Positions 30,455 through 40,900 of a DNA stretch of 58,720 nt are shown here, piece after piece. The position numbers and the translations under genes are program-made. The DNA is from Pseudodesulfovibrio sp. (GTDB lineage: Bacteria > Desulfobacterota > Desulfovibrionia > Desulfovibrionales > Desulfovibrionaceae). The stretch lies in the NCBI GenBank assembly GCA_022712855.1, contig JAFLJT010000022.1:1-58720 (forward strand), read 5' to 3'. Under the pieces are notes generated by a model, which made no database searches, was not told the DNA's origin, and worked only from the letters and a program-made list of their open reading frames with translations. Every line of letters begins with the position of its first letter. Positions within the stretch are counted from its first letter, which is position 1.

Positions 30455-33158
30455 TCGCTTTCGCAGCTTTGTAATTGGAGTCATTGTTACTCTTTTATTA
30501 CTCGCCACAGGTGTGGCGCAGGCTGCTGAAAATGTCACACAAGATGTGAAGGTCGCTGTATTACCTTTTATCGTTAATGCTGGTGATGATCTTTCATACC
30601 TTCAGGATAGTCTCCCTGAATTGATCGCTGATCGTTTGCGTGAAGCAGGCTTTGAAGTGGTCGATACCGAGGAAATCAATCGTCTGGTCGACGAAAAGGG
30701 CATCACTTCCGTTGACACTCGCACAGCCCGGGAACTTTCTTTGCTGACAGGCGCAGGATTTTCTATCCATGGTTCCTTGAATCAAATTGGTGATGACCTT
30801 ACTCTCGACGCTCGCTTGGTTGACGCTTATGGCACCAGCCCAGGCAAGAAAATGTCCGTGACCAAAGAAGGTTTGATCAACCTGCTTCCTGCTGTTGACT
30901 CTCTGGTTGACCGTATGAAGATGGACCTGCTCAGGCTCGATATCATCGCTGAAGTCGATGTTATTGGTAATAAGGTATTGGACAAAGATGTTGTTCTCAT
31001 GCGTCTCACTCTGCAAAAGGGTGACATGTTGACTGCCAAAGCAGTGAACACCGCGCTTAAAAATATTTACGATCTTGGGTATTTTGATGATGTAGAAGTC
31101 AAAGTTGATACCATTCCCGACGGCAAGAAGGTTATATTTGTCGTCGAAGAAAAACCGCGTATCCAGGCTCTTGGTGTGCGTGGTTCCGATGCTATTGATT
31201 CAGAAGATATCCTTGAGGCTGTTTCCACAAAGAAGGGTGGCGTCGTCAACCCGAAGGTGCTTGCTGATGACATTCGCGTCATTCGTGAAATGTACCGCAA
31301 AGATGGTTACTATAAAGCAAAAGTGACACACGAAGTCGAAAGCGCCGGAACCGGTGTTGCTCGATTGACTTACGTTGTCGATGAAGGTCCCAAGCTTTAT
31401 ATTGAAAATGTCGTTATTGATGGCGCCAAGCAGTTGGACCCGGACGATGTTAAAGATATATTGGCTCTTAAAGAACGTGGTATGTTCTCATGGATTGCCA
31501 ATTCAGGCGTGCTCAAAGAAGAGTTGCTTGATCGTGACGCCGCAGCAATTCAGGCTTTCTATCAAAGCAAAGGATTCATCGATGTCAAAGTTGGTCGGCC
31601 TGAAATAGAGATCAAGGAAGATGGTATTGATGTCATCTACCAGGTCTGGGAAGGCGAGCGTTACAAAATGGGTGACACTCTTTTCAAGGGAGACCTGATT
31701 GACGATCCTGCGCAGCTCATGGGAGTGACGGCAATTGATAAACTCAAAGAAAACGATGAATATTTTGACCGCTCTTTGCTGCAAGCCGACCAGGAAGCCC
31801 TGACTAACTATTACAATAACTATGGATATGCTTACGCCGACGTTCAGATAAATCTTCAAGATGATCCTGAAACAAAAATTGTTGATGTCGTTTATTCCAT
31901 TGAAAAGCATCAGCGGGTACATATTCGTCGAGTTCTGGTCGAAGGCAACACCATTACGCGTGATAACGTTATTATGCGAGATATGCGTCTTGCTGATGGC
32001 GACATGTTCAGTGGAGATAAGCTTAAGCGGTCTCATCAAAGGCTGAGCAATCTTGGCTATTTTGAAAAAGTTGACATATCTCCGGTTCCTACTGGAAATC
32101 CTGAAGAGATGGACCTTATCGTCAAGGTGAAGGACAAACCGACCGGTCGCGTCGGTGGTGGTCTTGGTTATTCCACCTATGAAAGCGTGTATTTGGCTGC
32201 AGATATTTCAGAGTCCAATCTTTTTGGTAAGGGATATCATCTTGGACTTAACGGTGCTTTTAGTGGTCGAAAGACTTCATTTGTCTTGAGTTTTAAGAAC
32301 CCACATATCAATGATACGGAGTTGGGCTTTGGTGCTAATGTGCATCATCGTTTGGAAGATTTTAACGACTACGAAAAAACATCGACAGGTGGCTCTGCCA
32401 ACTTCTTTTATCCAGTTGGTGAATATTCAAGAGTTAACTGGGGATACACCTCAGAGTACTACGTGCTGAGTAACATTAGTGAGGATGCTTCTGATTCGGT
32501 TAAAGAAGACGAAGGCACCCATTTTCTGAGTAAAGCATCTGGATCATTTACTCGCGATACTCGTGACTCATACCAGTATACAACCTCTGGAACAGTGACA
32601 TCAGTGGCGATGTTGTTTGGTGGTGGCCCGCTGGGTGGAACTGATGATTTTGTTAAATATCTTGGTACATTTGAGTCATATACTCCGGCCTTTGAAGAGG
32701 TTGTGTTTTATGCCAAATTCTGGGGTGGTTATGTTCACAAAAACTTTGGTGGTTCGACAATCCCAACTGCTCAGAGATTCAAGATTGGTGGTCTCGGAAC
32801 AGTTCGTGGTTATTCGCAGTATGCCATCACGCCCTTGGACGATGATGATGCAGCAGAGGGTGGCGACAAAGCCTTTTACCTCAACTTTGAGTTTAAAAGA
32901 ATGTTGAGCAAAGAGTATGGTATTGGTTCGTTGGTATTCTTTGATGCTGGTAACTCATGGAAAGAGGATGAAACTTTCATGTCCTCTCCGGAACGTGAAG
33001 GGAAAAGCCCGACTCTAGGACTGTATAAGAGTGTGGGTGCCGGTTTGAACTGGTACTCTCCCATGGGCCCGGTCGGATTTGTTTATGGATATGGAATTGA
33101 CCAGATTGGTACAAGTGGACGACATAAGTTTGAGTTGTTAATGGGACAACAGTTCTAG
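30444..33158 (+). CDS. bamA: Outer membrane protein assembly factor BamA
   Basis: 904 aa. A signal peptide (1-27, ending AQAA) is followed by an extra domain at about 34-160 (VKVAVLPFIVNAGDDLSYLQ, LPELIADRLREAGFEVVD) that resembles the CsgG/TolB N-terminal fold. Five POTRA domains begin at about 166, 237, 317, 405 and 491, each with a strand such as EVDVIGNKVLDKD or VLVEGNTITRDNV. The 16-stranded barrel starts near 570, with the conserved loop 6 motif GGLGTVRGY at about 782 and a C-terminal Phe (LLMGQQF). It folds outer-membrane proteins into the membrane. It is about 90 residues longer than E. coli BamA owing to the N-terminal domain. Confidence 0.95.
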   Translation: MIISRFRSFVIGVIVTLLLLATGVAQAAENVTQDVKVAVLPFIVNAGDDLSYLQDSLPELIADRLREAGFEVVDTEEINRLVDEKGITSVDTRTARELSLLTGAGFSIHGSLNQIGDDLTLDARLVDAYGTSPGKKMSVTKEGLINLLPAVDSLVDRMKMDLLRLDIIAEVDVIGNKVLDKDVVLMRLTLQKGDMLTAKAVNTALKNIYDLGYFDDVEVKVDTIPDGKKVIFVVEEKPRIQALGVRGSDAIDSEDILEAVSTKKGGVVNPKVLADDIRVIREMYRKDGYYKAKVTHEVESAGTGVARLTYVVDEGPKLYIENVVIDGAKQLDPDDVKDILALKERGMFSWIANSGVLKEELLDRDAAAIQAFYQSKGFIDVKVGRPEIEIKEDGIDVIYQVWEGERYKMGDTLFKGDLIDDPAQLMGVTAIDKLKENDEYFDRSLLQADQEALTNYYNNYGYAYADVQINLQDDPETKIVDVVYSIEKHQRVHIRRVLVEGNTITRDNVIMRDMRLADGDMFSGDKLKRSHQRLSNLGYFEKVDISPVPTGNPEEMDLIVKVKDKPTGRVGGGLGYSTYESVYLAADISESNLFGKGYHLGLNGAFSGRKTSFVLSFKNPHINDTELGFGANVHHRLEDFNDYEKTSTGGSANFFYPVGEYSRVNWGYTSEYYVLSNISEDASDSVKEDEGTHFLSKASGSFTRDTRDSYQYTTSGTVTSVAMLFGGGPLGGTDDFVKYLGTFESYTPAFEEVVFYAKFWGGYVHKNFGGSTIPTAQRFKIGGLGTVRGYSQYAITPLDDDDAAEGGDKAFYLNFEFKRMLSKEYGIGSLVFFDAGNSWKEDETFMSSPEREGKSPTLGLYKSVGAGLNWYSPMGPVGFVYGYGIDQIGTSGRHKFELLMGQQF

Positions 33159-33190
33159 AAAAAGAGTTTTAATTTTCAAGGAGATATACA

Positions 33191-33709
33191 ATGAAAAAGA
33201 TTTTATTTCTTGCCGCAATCTTTGTTCTTACATTGCAGGTAGCAGCTTTTGCAGAGTCAAAGATTGGCGCATTTAGCGTTCAAGCTACGCTGTTACGTTG
33301 TGATTACGGAAAGGCATTTACCGCTAAACTCAAAGCCAAGTTTGAGCCTATGTCAAAAGAACTTGAGCGCGATGCTGCTGCTATTCAGAAACTTGAGTCA
33401 GAACTCAAGAATCAAGATCTTGCATTAAAGCTGGAAGCCAAGCAAGACAAACAGCGTGAGTATCGTCGTAACGTCCGTGATCACCAGGATAGCGTTGTTG
33501 CATTTCGTCAGAAGTTCCAGATGGAATCCCAGCAGGGGCAGCAGCCTATCGTTGAAAAGATCATCCAAGTGGCTAACAAGTACGGCAAAGCAAATGGATA
33601 CACCTTGATTGTCGAAATGCAGCAAGTTGTTCTTTACGTGGATGATGCTGCTGATATCACCGATGAAATCATCGCAGAACTCAACAAGCTGAAGAAAGCT
33701 GGTAAGTAG
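33191..33709 (+). CDS. OmpH/Skp family periplasmic chaperone
   Basis: 172 aa with a signal peptide (1-21, cut after AFA) and a long charged helical hairpin at about 50-135, the tentacle-like arms of Skp. The C-terminal strand region ([20 protein letters not shown]) forms the trimer core. It holds unfolded outer-membrane proteins on the way to BamA. GGAGATATAC precedes the start. The bamA-ompH-lpxD order is conserved through many proteobacteria. Confidence 0.93.
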   Translation: MKKILFLAAIFVLTLQVAAFAESKIGAFSVQATLLRCDYGKAFTAKLKAKFEPMSKELERDAAAIQKLESELKNQDLALKLEAKQDKQREYRRNVRDHQDSVVAFRQKFQMESQQGQQPIVEKIIQVANKYGKANGYTLIVEMQQVVLYVDDAADITDEIIAELNKLKKAGK

Positions 33710-33714
33710 TTTTC

Positions 33715-34761
33715 ATGAAAATTCTGTTGTCGGCATTGGCTGAAGAGCTTGGACTCGAGTATACTGGTGACGATTTTGAGATCGTCGGGGTGAACACCCT
33801 GGATAAAGCCGGTCCCGATGAAGTCTCTTTTTTGGTCAATCCTAAATACGTACAACAATTGGATACGAGCCGGGCCGGATGTGTACTCACTTCCGGCCCG
33901 TATGCCGATAAGGTAGACAGGGCGCTCATTAGTTCCAATGTGTATATGGATCTTGCCAAGGTGGTAGACCTCTTTGCAGAACCTCAAGGGTGCCTTGATG
34001 GTATAAGTGAATTGGCCTTTGTGCATACTGATGCCAAAGTTGCCGAAGGTGTCACTGTCTATCCCTTCGCTTTTATTGGTGCCAATGCAGTCATTGGGCC
34101 AGATACAACGGTGTTTTCTGGATGCTATATCGGAGAAGATACTTCCATTGGTGCCAACTGCATCATGTATCCTAATTCTGTTGTCATGGGCGGTCTGACT
34201 GTAGGGGACAACGTCATTCTGCAACCAGGTTCGGTCATTGGCGGTGATGGCTATGGGTATGCTCAGACTCCAGCCGGGCACAAGAAAATTCCGCAGATCG
34301 GAACAGTCGTCATTGAAAACAATGTCGAAGTTGGATCCAATTCTGCCATTGATAGGGCCGCACTTGATGTCACGCACATCGGTGAAGGCACCAAGATCGA
34401 TAATCTTGTGCAGATCGGTCACAATGTTGAAGTTGGCAAGCATTGCCTGATCATTGGGCAAGCTGCTGTTGGCGGTAGTACAAAACTTGGTGACGGCGTC
34501 GTATTGGCCGGTCAGGTCGGTATTGCTGACAATTCAGATATTGGTGCAGGAGCTATGATCGGTGCCCAAAGTGGCGTCATGGGTAAAGTGAAGCCGGGGA
34601 GCAAACTGATAGGAAGCCCTGCTATGCCTGCTACGACATTTTTTAAGGCTGCTGGCGTATGTATGCCTAAATTGCCAGACCTCTTCAAGCGCGTGAAAAA
34701 GCTTGAAAAAGAACTTAAAGCAGTGAAAGAAGCTGCTGAAAATGGTGAAGATAATGAGTAA
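33715..34761 (+). CDS. lpxD: UDP-3-O-(3-hydroxyacyl)glucosamine N-acyltransferase
   Basis: 348 aa. An N-terminal uridine-binding domain (1-100) precedes a left-handed parallel beta-helix of hexapeptide repeats ([20 protein letters not shown] onward), and the catalytic His lies in [12 protein letters not shown]-terminal coiled helix ([18 protein letters not shown]) completes the trimer. It adds the second, N-linked acyl chain in lipid A synthesis. It overlaps fabZ. Confidence 0.96.
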   Translation: MKILLSALAEELGLEYTGDDFEIVGVNTLDKAGPDEVSFLVNPKYVQQLDTSRAGCVLTSGPYADKVDRALISSNVYMDLAKVVDLFAEPQGCLDGISELAFVHTDAKVAEGVTVYPFAFIGANAVIGPDTTVFSGCYIGEDTSIGANCIMYPNSVVMGGLTVGDNVILQPGSVIGGDGYGYAQTPAGHKKIPQIGTVVIENNVEVGSNSAIDRAALDVTHIGEGTKIDNLVQIGHNVEVGKHCLIIGQAAVGGSTKLGDGVVLAGQVGIADNSDIGAGAMIGAQSGVMGKVKPGSKLIGSPAMPATTFFKAAGVCMPKLPDLFKRVKKLEKELKAVKEAAENGEDNE

Positions 34762-35218
34762 TGAAATGCCTTTTGATATTAGAAAGATCATGGAGATGAT
34801 ACCGCATCGTTATCCTTTTCTGCTGGTAGATCGTGTTCTTGAAATCGAGCCCGGCGTTAGCCTTAAGGCGTATAAAAACGTCAGCATCAATGAGAATTAT
34901 TTCCAGGGTCATTTTCCTGGTTTGCCGGTTATGCCCGGCGTATTGCAGCTTGAGGCCTTGGCTCAGGCTGGCGCGGTCTTCGTTATGGGATCTTTTGATG
35001 ACGATGACGCTCTCGATGAGAAACTCTTTCTCTTTACCGGATTAAACAAAGTGAAATTCCGCAGACCAGTGGTTCCAGGCGATCAACTGATTCTGGAAGT
35101 TACTTTTATTAAGCGCAAGCTCAATATCTGGAAAATGAACGGAGTTGCTAAAGTAGATGGGCAGGTCACTGCTCAGGGCGAGTTTTCTGCTGCCATCGTC
35201 AATAAAGGGGATATGTAG
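34754..35218 (+). CDS. fabZ: 3-hydroxyacyl-ACP dehydratase FabZ
   Basis: 154 aa from ATG 34754, with GGTGAAG five bases before; the ATG at 34742 is also open but lies inside that signal. Hot-dog fold dehydratase: [18 protein letters not shown] with the catalytic His, [20 protein letters not shown] with the catalytic Glu. It dehydrates 3-hydroxyacyl-ACP in fatty acid synthesis and competes with LpxA/LpxD for the same substrate, which is why the three genes are kept together. It overlaps lpxD by 8 bases, and its stop overlaps the lpxA GTG by one base. Confidence 0.96.
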   Translation: MSNEMPFDIRKIMEMIPHRYPFLLVDRVLEIEPGVSLKAYKNVSINENYFQGHFPGLPVMPGVLQLEALAQAGAVFVMGSFDDDDALDEKLFLFTGLNKVKFRRPVVPGDQLILEVTFIKRKLNIWKMNGVAKVDGQVTAQGEFSAAIVNKGDM

Positions 35219-36030
35219 TGGCGACTGATATTCATTCCACTGCGGTCATTGATCCTTCGGCCGAACTCGGCGCTGATGTTCGCATTGGCCCCTTTGTTGT
35301 TGTTGGAGCTGAGGTTAAGATCGGTGATGGAACCTATCTTGAATCCCATTGTGTCATCAAAGAATTTACTGAAATGGGTGCTAATAACCATATTCATCCC
35401 CACGCCGTTATTGGCGGCGAACCGCAACATGCTGCCTACAAAGGCGAGAAAACATATACCCGTATTGGTGATGATAACATCATTCGTGAGTGTGCCACTA
35501 TTCATCGCGGTACTGCGCAAGGTGACGGTGAGACTCGTATCGGCTCCAATTGTATGCTGATGGCATACGTGCATATTGCTCATGATTGTATCCTTGGTGA
35601 CAATGTCATCATGGCAAACGCCGCTATGCTGTCCGGCCATGTTGAGATCGGCAACCACGTAATTGTCAGTGGCATGTCAGCCATTCAGCAGTTTATCCGC
35701 ATTGGTGAGTATGCATTTTGTGGCGGTGCTAGCGGGTATAAGCACGATGTTCCGCCTTACATGCTGGCGCACGGCGTACGCGGGAAACTTTTCGGTCCGA
35801 ATCTGATAGGGCTTCGACGCAATGGTTTTGACTCAGCTACTTGCAAGAGCCTTAAAAAGGCATACAAAATCATTTTTCGCTCTGGGCTGACTAAAGAAAA
35901 GGGACTGGCCCAAGTCGAACAGGAAATTACCGGGATTCCGCAAGTGGATAATCTCGTTGAGTTTATTCGCGCCAGTAAAATCGGTGTGGCTCCTGATCAC
36001 AAGCAACATGACGGGCATTCCGACTCCTAG
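35218..36030 (+). CDS. lpxA: UDP-N-acetylglucosamine acyltransferase LpxA
   Basis: 270 aa from GTG. Left-handed beta-helix of hexapeptide repeats (IHSTAVIDPSAELGADVRIG), the catalytic His in YVHIAHDC, and GGEPQHAAYKGEKT and GLRRNGF as family signatures. The helical C-terminus starts near 195. First committed step of lipid A synthesis: O-acylation of UDP-GlcNAc. The last 15 residues are charged (DHKQHDGHSDS). Confidence 0.96.
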   Translation: MATDIHSTAVIDPSAELGADVRIGPFVVVGAEVKIGDGTYLESHCVIKEFTEMGANNHIHPHAVIGGEPQHAAYKGEKTYTRIGDDNIIRECATIHRGTAQGDGETRIGSNCMLMAYVHIAHDCILGDNVIMANAAMLSGHVEIGNHVIVSGMSAIQQFIRIGEYAFCGGASGYKHDVPPYMLAHGVRGKLFGPNLIGLRRNGFDSATCKSLKKAYKIIFRSGLTKEKGLAQVEQEITGIPQVDNLVEFIRASKIGVAPDHKQHDGHSDS

Positions 36031-36038
36031 CCACGACC

Positions 36039-36878
36039 ATGTCTGAACAAGTGACCACCATCGGCCTGATTGCAGGCGGGCGACAATTTCCCATTATGGT
36101 AGCCGAAGGCGTCAAAGCCCGTGGCTACAAACTGGTTGTTGCCGGATTTACCGGACACACCAATATGGATGTTATTCCCCATGCCGATGTCTGGAAAGAG
36201 CTAAAGCTCGGTAAGCTTGGGAAACTCTTTGATTATTTCAAGTCCAATGGCGTGGACAAAGTTATCATGGCCGGGACTATTAATAAGCCCAAGGTCATGG
36301 ATATTCGCCATTTGGACATGCGAGCCATCAAGTTGGTTTTCAGCAGGAAGGACAAGGGTGACTCTGCCATACTTGGAGCTCTTGCCAATGAGTTTGAAAA
36401 AGAAGGCATGACCGTAGTTCCACCTCAAGAGTATCTCCCTGATCTGTTGACACCTGCTGGTGTTCTGACTCGTCGGGAACCCGATGCCCGCGAATGGGAA
36501 GACCTTCGTCATTCCTGGGGCTTGGCCAAAGAGCTTGGGCGGTTGGATATTGGACAGTGTCTGGTTCTTTTTGAAGGCATCGTTTCTGCGGTTGAGGCTC
36601 TTGAGGGAACTGATGCAACCATTAAGCGCGGCTGTGAACTTGCTGGTGCAGGGTGCGTTGTTGTCAAAGTGTTTAAACCCGGTCAACAAGAGCAAGTCGA
36701 TTTGCCGAGTTTCGGTCTCGATACCATCAAGGCCATGGCGGACGGCAAGGCAACATGCCTTGGCGTAGAAGCTGATAAAAGCCTTTTCTTTGATCGCGAA
36801 GAAGCGATTACCTTTGCCGACAAGCACGGTATTTCTATTGTTGGCATCACTGCCGACCAGTTCAATTTCTCAAAATAA
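36039..36878 (+). CDS. lpxI: UDP-2,3-diacylglucosamine diphosphatase LpxI
   Basis: 279 aa. The DUF1009/LpxI family is clear from IGLIAGGRQFPIMVAEGVKA at the start, MAGTINKPKV, the C-terminal GAGCVVVKVFKPGQQEQVDL and DLPSFGLDTI. It removes UMP from UDP-2,3-diacylglucosamine, the fourth lipid A step, replacing LpxH of enterobacteria. It lies 8 bases after lpxA. No lpxB is found in the window. Confidence 0.92.
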   Translation: MSEQVTTIGLIAGGRQFPIMVAEGVKARGYKLVVAGFTGHTNMDVIPHADVWKELKLGKLGKLFDYFKSNGVDKVIMAGTINKPKVMDIRHLDMRAIKLVFSRKDKGDSAILGALANEFEKEGMTVVPPQEYLPDLLTPAGVLTRREPDAREWEDLRHSWGLAKELGRLDIGQCLVLFEGIVSAVEALEGTDATIKRGCELAGAGCVVVKVFKPGQQEQVDLPSFGLDTIKAMADGKATCLGVEADKSLFFDREEAITFADKHGISIVGITADQFNFSK

Positions 36879-36908
36879 TCGGTTCTGTTTAACCGTTATA
36901 TGGTGACG

Positions 36909-36935
36909 CATCATCTTGCCAAGGGCAGGGTGATG
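36909..36935 (+). terminator. Possible terminator after lpxI
   Basis: A 12-bp stem with two G-U pairs (36909-36920 with 36924-36935) and a three-base loop lies 30 bases past lpxI. Only a short, broken T stretch follows (GATTATT), so it may be a weak or factor-dependent stop dividing lpxI from the DUF89 gene. Confidence 0.4.
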
Positions 36936-37011
36936 TGCGATTATTCGTGGGATTCTTCTGAAGTTTGATGTCACAATAGTTTTAAGTATTTATGCCATAT
37001 AGGAATCTTCG

Positions 37012-37923
37012 ATGAATACTGCACTTGAATGTATGCCATGTTTCATGAAAATGGCTCTGCGCGATGCCCGACTGGCGTGTCCAGATGACGAGGCTATGCA
37101 CCAGGAAATTGTCATGGCTTGGGGACGCATGCTTGGCGACCTTGATTTGAGTGTGCCACCGCCAGACATTGCCCGGCACCTTACTGATCTTATTCGCTCA
37201 AAAACCGGGTGTGAAGATCTGTATCGTGAAGACAAGTTGGAAGCCAATGCGCGAGTGCAGGAACTTTTACCCGGTTTGAAGGTGATGCTGGAAACGGAGC
37301 GGATTAAACCTGATGGTGATCCGTTAGCTCTCTCCTTGGAGTTGGCAATCATTGGGAATTATATTGATCGCGGGGTTGATCTCGGTGTGGACTGGGAAGC
37401 AGAGCTAGAGAATGTTTCTGACAGCGTCCCTACTTCAACCCTTGATGAATTTAAATCACTGGCAAAACCAGGCTCTCACATTCTTATTCTTGGCGACAAC
37501 ACCGGTGAAATCGTACTGGATATGCTCCTTGTAGAGGAGCTACAGCGCCAGCAATGTGTGGTAACTTACGCCGTACGTTCCAAGCCAGTCATTAATGACG
37601 CGACCATGGAAGACGCCATTGCTGTTGGCATGACCGCTTTGTGCGAAGTTGTGGAGAGCGGCGTTGATACCCCGGGTACTGTTCTCAGCCGATGTACGCC
37701 TGAGTTCTTGAAGCGCATGGAAGCCGCCGATATCATACTGAGCAAGGGGCAGGGGAACTTCGAATCTCTCGAAGGTGTTTGGCCCGGTGTCTTTTGCGCC
37801 TTTAAAGTAAAGTGCAAACGCGTGGCAGAAGATGCAGGTTTGCCCTTCGGTAGCAGTGCTTTTCTCAGAACATTTGGTCCGGATTCCAACGACAATAATT
37901 CAATGAAGAGGGGCGAGGGCTGA
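37012..37923 (+). CDS. DUF89/ARMT1-like family protein
   Basis: 303 aa. Family features are the N-terminal CMPCFMKMAL with a CxxC pair, the long helical first domain, and the metal and phosphate site GDNTGEIVLDMLLVEEL followed by RSKPVINDATMED and SKGQGNFESLEG. DUF89 proteins are metal-dependent damage-control phosphatases acting on sugar phosphates or nucleotides; those with the N-terminal CxxC are the prokaryotic group II. The substrate is unknown. It is 3 bases from the asmA-like gene and probably shares its transcript. Confidence 0.88.
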   Translation: MNTALECMPCFMKMALRDARLACPDDEAMHQEIVMAWGRMLGDLDLSVPPPDIARHLTDLIRSKTGCEDLYREDKLEANARVQELLPGLKVMLETERIKPDGDPLALSLELAIIGNYIDRGVDLGVDWEAELENVSDSVPTSTLDEFKSLAKPGSHILILGDNTGEIVLDMLLVEELQRQQCVVTYAVRSKPVINDATMEDAIAVGMTALCEVVESGVDTPGTVLSRCTPEFLKRMEAADIILSKGQGNFESLEGVWPGVFCAFKVKCKRVAEDAGLPFGSSAFLRTFGPDSNDNNSMKRGEG

Positions 37924-37925
37924 TC

Positions 37926-40900
37926 ATGCTCCGGCGCTCCTTGATCATATCTGCCGAGATAATTGGCATCACTCTGATCCTGTTGTCAGCAGGACTTTTC
38001 TGGGCGTCTTATTACGTTGATACCGATGAATTTCGACAACGCTTTTCCGATGCTGTTGAACAAATCACTGGAACGCCTGTTCGACTTGAGGGTGAACTTA
38101 ACATCGCGTTGTATCCTGCTTTGTCTCTGGAAGCTCTCGGATTAGTTGTTAATGGCGGGCCTGAAGATAACGATATTCCTCTTGTAAAATTCGATACACT
38201 GCGAGTCAGTATTCGCCTGCTGCCGTTGCTTTCTAATCAAGTCGATGTTCGATCGATCATTGTGCAGGGCATGGCTGTTAATATTGTTCAGAACGTTCAA
38301 GGGGAACTCAATTGGCAATCTCTGATTGATCGTTTTTCCGCTATGGCTTCCGATACTCCTTCAACAGGAAACGGTGCTACTGAATATTCACTCAGTGAAT
38401 TGGACGTGATGAACGCCACTATTGTTTATACTGATAAGAAAGAGGGGCAATCTTTCGGCCTGAGTGGAATCAATCTGAGAACAGGTGCCATAGTGCCTGG
38501 ACGCGTCGTTCCCTTTACTGCCAAGAGCCATTTTGCATTGAAAAGCGGTGAAGTTACCTCTGAGATCATCCTCAAGGGCATGATCAAAGGAACTGAATAT
38601 GAAGGTTTCACCCTTGAAGATTCGACTCTCTATGCCTCTGTTGGTGGCGCATTTTTACCGTCCGGGGCTAATCCTGGTGAAATGACTGCACGTGTGAACA
38701 TGGATTGGAAAAAACGTACTATCGCCCTTGATGGGGTCAGTGTGCGTTTTCTTGGCATAAGAGCCGAAGGAAATGTTCAGAGCGACAATTTTATTCAGAG
38801 TTTGACAGGATATGGGCATTTATCTGTTCTACCGTTTAAACCAGCAGATATCGTAAATCGGTATCTACCAGATGCCCCGACTTCTGATATCGATGGCCTG
38901 AAACATGGAGCCATTTCCTCGGACTTTCTGGTTGATGAAGCTGGTTTAACCCTGAAAAACCTCGTGGCGACCCTTGATGATTTGACCGTGCGTGGTGGCA
39001 TTTCGATGAAAGGGTATGCTCATCCTGCCTTTGCCTTTGATCTCCAGAGCGGCGTGGTTGATATTGACCGTTATCTTCCTTTGTTCACAGGGAGCACCAC
39101 TCCTGTTGTTTGGGACGATATTACTCTCGATTTTTTCAAAGCTATCCGGGCTCAAGGCAAAATCAAGGCAGACGGATTCAAGGCATTGGACAACACGCTT
39201 TCTGCTGTTCGCCTTGCCCTCAATGCTGACGATAAGGCGATCCGTATTGATGCTGAGGCCATACGGAAAGACCAAGGTGGGCTGGCTGGGAATGCTGTGT
39301 TCAGTATTGGACGCAATGAGACAACAAATATGCCGACTTTCGGCATGCGTGCACATTTAACCGCCCATTCTCAAGCCAATGGATTTGATTTTCTTAATAT
39401 TGAGCCGTTTAAAGTGACTGGAACTGGTCAACTGACAGCCTCCGTTAATGTCGCTCAAATGGATTGTCCTCCACAGGAAAATGTCATTGGGATTTTACGA
39501 CGTACCAGTGGAGAGATTGCGCTCAGCCTTGGGGCAGGAAAGGGTGCTTACACTCAGGACGCGTCATCCAAATTTTCCATATTGTATTCAAAGGCTGAAT
39601 GTGCACTTAAGCTGTCACCTGTGTTGGTCAGTAAGGAAGGAGCATATGGCTTCAACACTGACCTGACCCTCAGAGGGAATGGTGGCAAGACTGTCAGAAC
39701 TTTTTCACTGACGACCAAGGGGCCGCTCACTTGGGACATGGAAGAGAACCACTTAGCCAGTTCCGGTTTACAGGTGAAGGGAAGTGTTGCTGGAACGTTG
39801 TATACAGATATGTCGAGCCGGATTACTGCAAACGGCAAGGTGGCTTTTGATACAGAAAAGGGTGTGGCACAGATTGACGAGGCAACCGTTCGGACATTGG
39901 AGACGACCGTTAAGGGGGATGCAAAGCTGACTGACTTGAACACGTCATTCAAGGCGCAGGGTAAGGTGGAAGTGCCTGCCGCGAACTTGCGGCGTGTTGT
40001 GTATCTTCTCAGTAAATTTGCACTGAGGACAGGCACCCCAGAAGCTCTCAAAGTGTTCAAGCTTATGACGAATTTTACGGCTGACAAAGATGGCTTCAAG
40101 CTGACTGAACTTGAAGGTTCATTGGATGGCATGTCATTCAATGGTGAGATTGTTGGCCATGGTCTCAAAAATCCGAAATTGGCTTTTTCTCTTTCTGGTG
40201 GCGTTCTCGATATCGACCGATTTATCCCACCATCCTCCAAGCCGACTCTTGAGGAACGGCGTGCCGGGAAGAAGCATAAGGCACCGCCTGTTGATCTTCC
40301 GCTGGCATTTTTCCGTTGGCTTCCTATCGAAGGTAAGGTGTGGCTTGAAGGACTTAAACTCGCCAAAATCAATGCCACAAATGTTTCTGGTAACATCAAG
40401 GCGGACAATGGTGCGATTAATGTTTCTGATGTTCGAGGGAAGATATACGGCGGTTTGCTCAAAGCGGGTTGGGTCGGAGAAGTTGGCGAAAAGAGCCTGA
40501 CCACCCATCTCAAGTTGCACGTGGAAGACGCTCTGGCCGGACCGTTGATGAAGGACTTGGTGAAGAGGGATTATGTTCGTGGCGAAACCGATGTGGATTT
40601 GAACCTCAAGAGTTCTGGCACGACTGATGATGATATAGTTGCAAATCTTGGTGGTACTGCATGGGTTCGGATTCGTAATGGTTCATTCAAATTGAGCGGG
40701 TACGATAATTCAGCGCCTGCACATGATATTGAGAAGAACATACCGATTGGTGGGGTGTCGGAAACAAGGAAGCGCCGCACTGTTTTCCATAAAGCCATGG
40801 GCTACTTTACCGTTGAGAAGGGCGTGTTCACTGTCGATAAATTCCGCGTGGAATCTCCGCCAATATTGCAATCCTATGGACAGGGTAATTTCAGTTTGCC

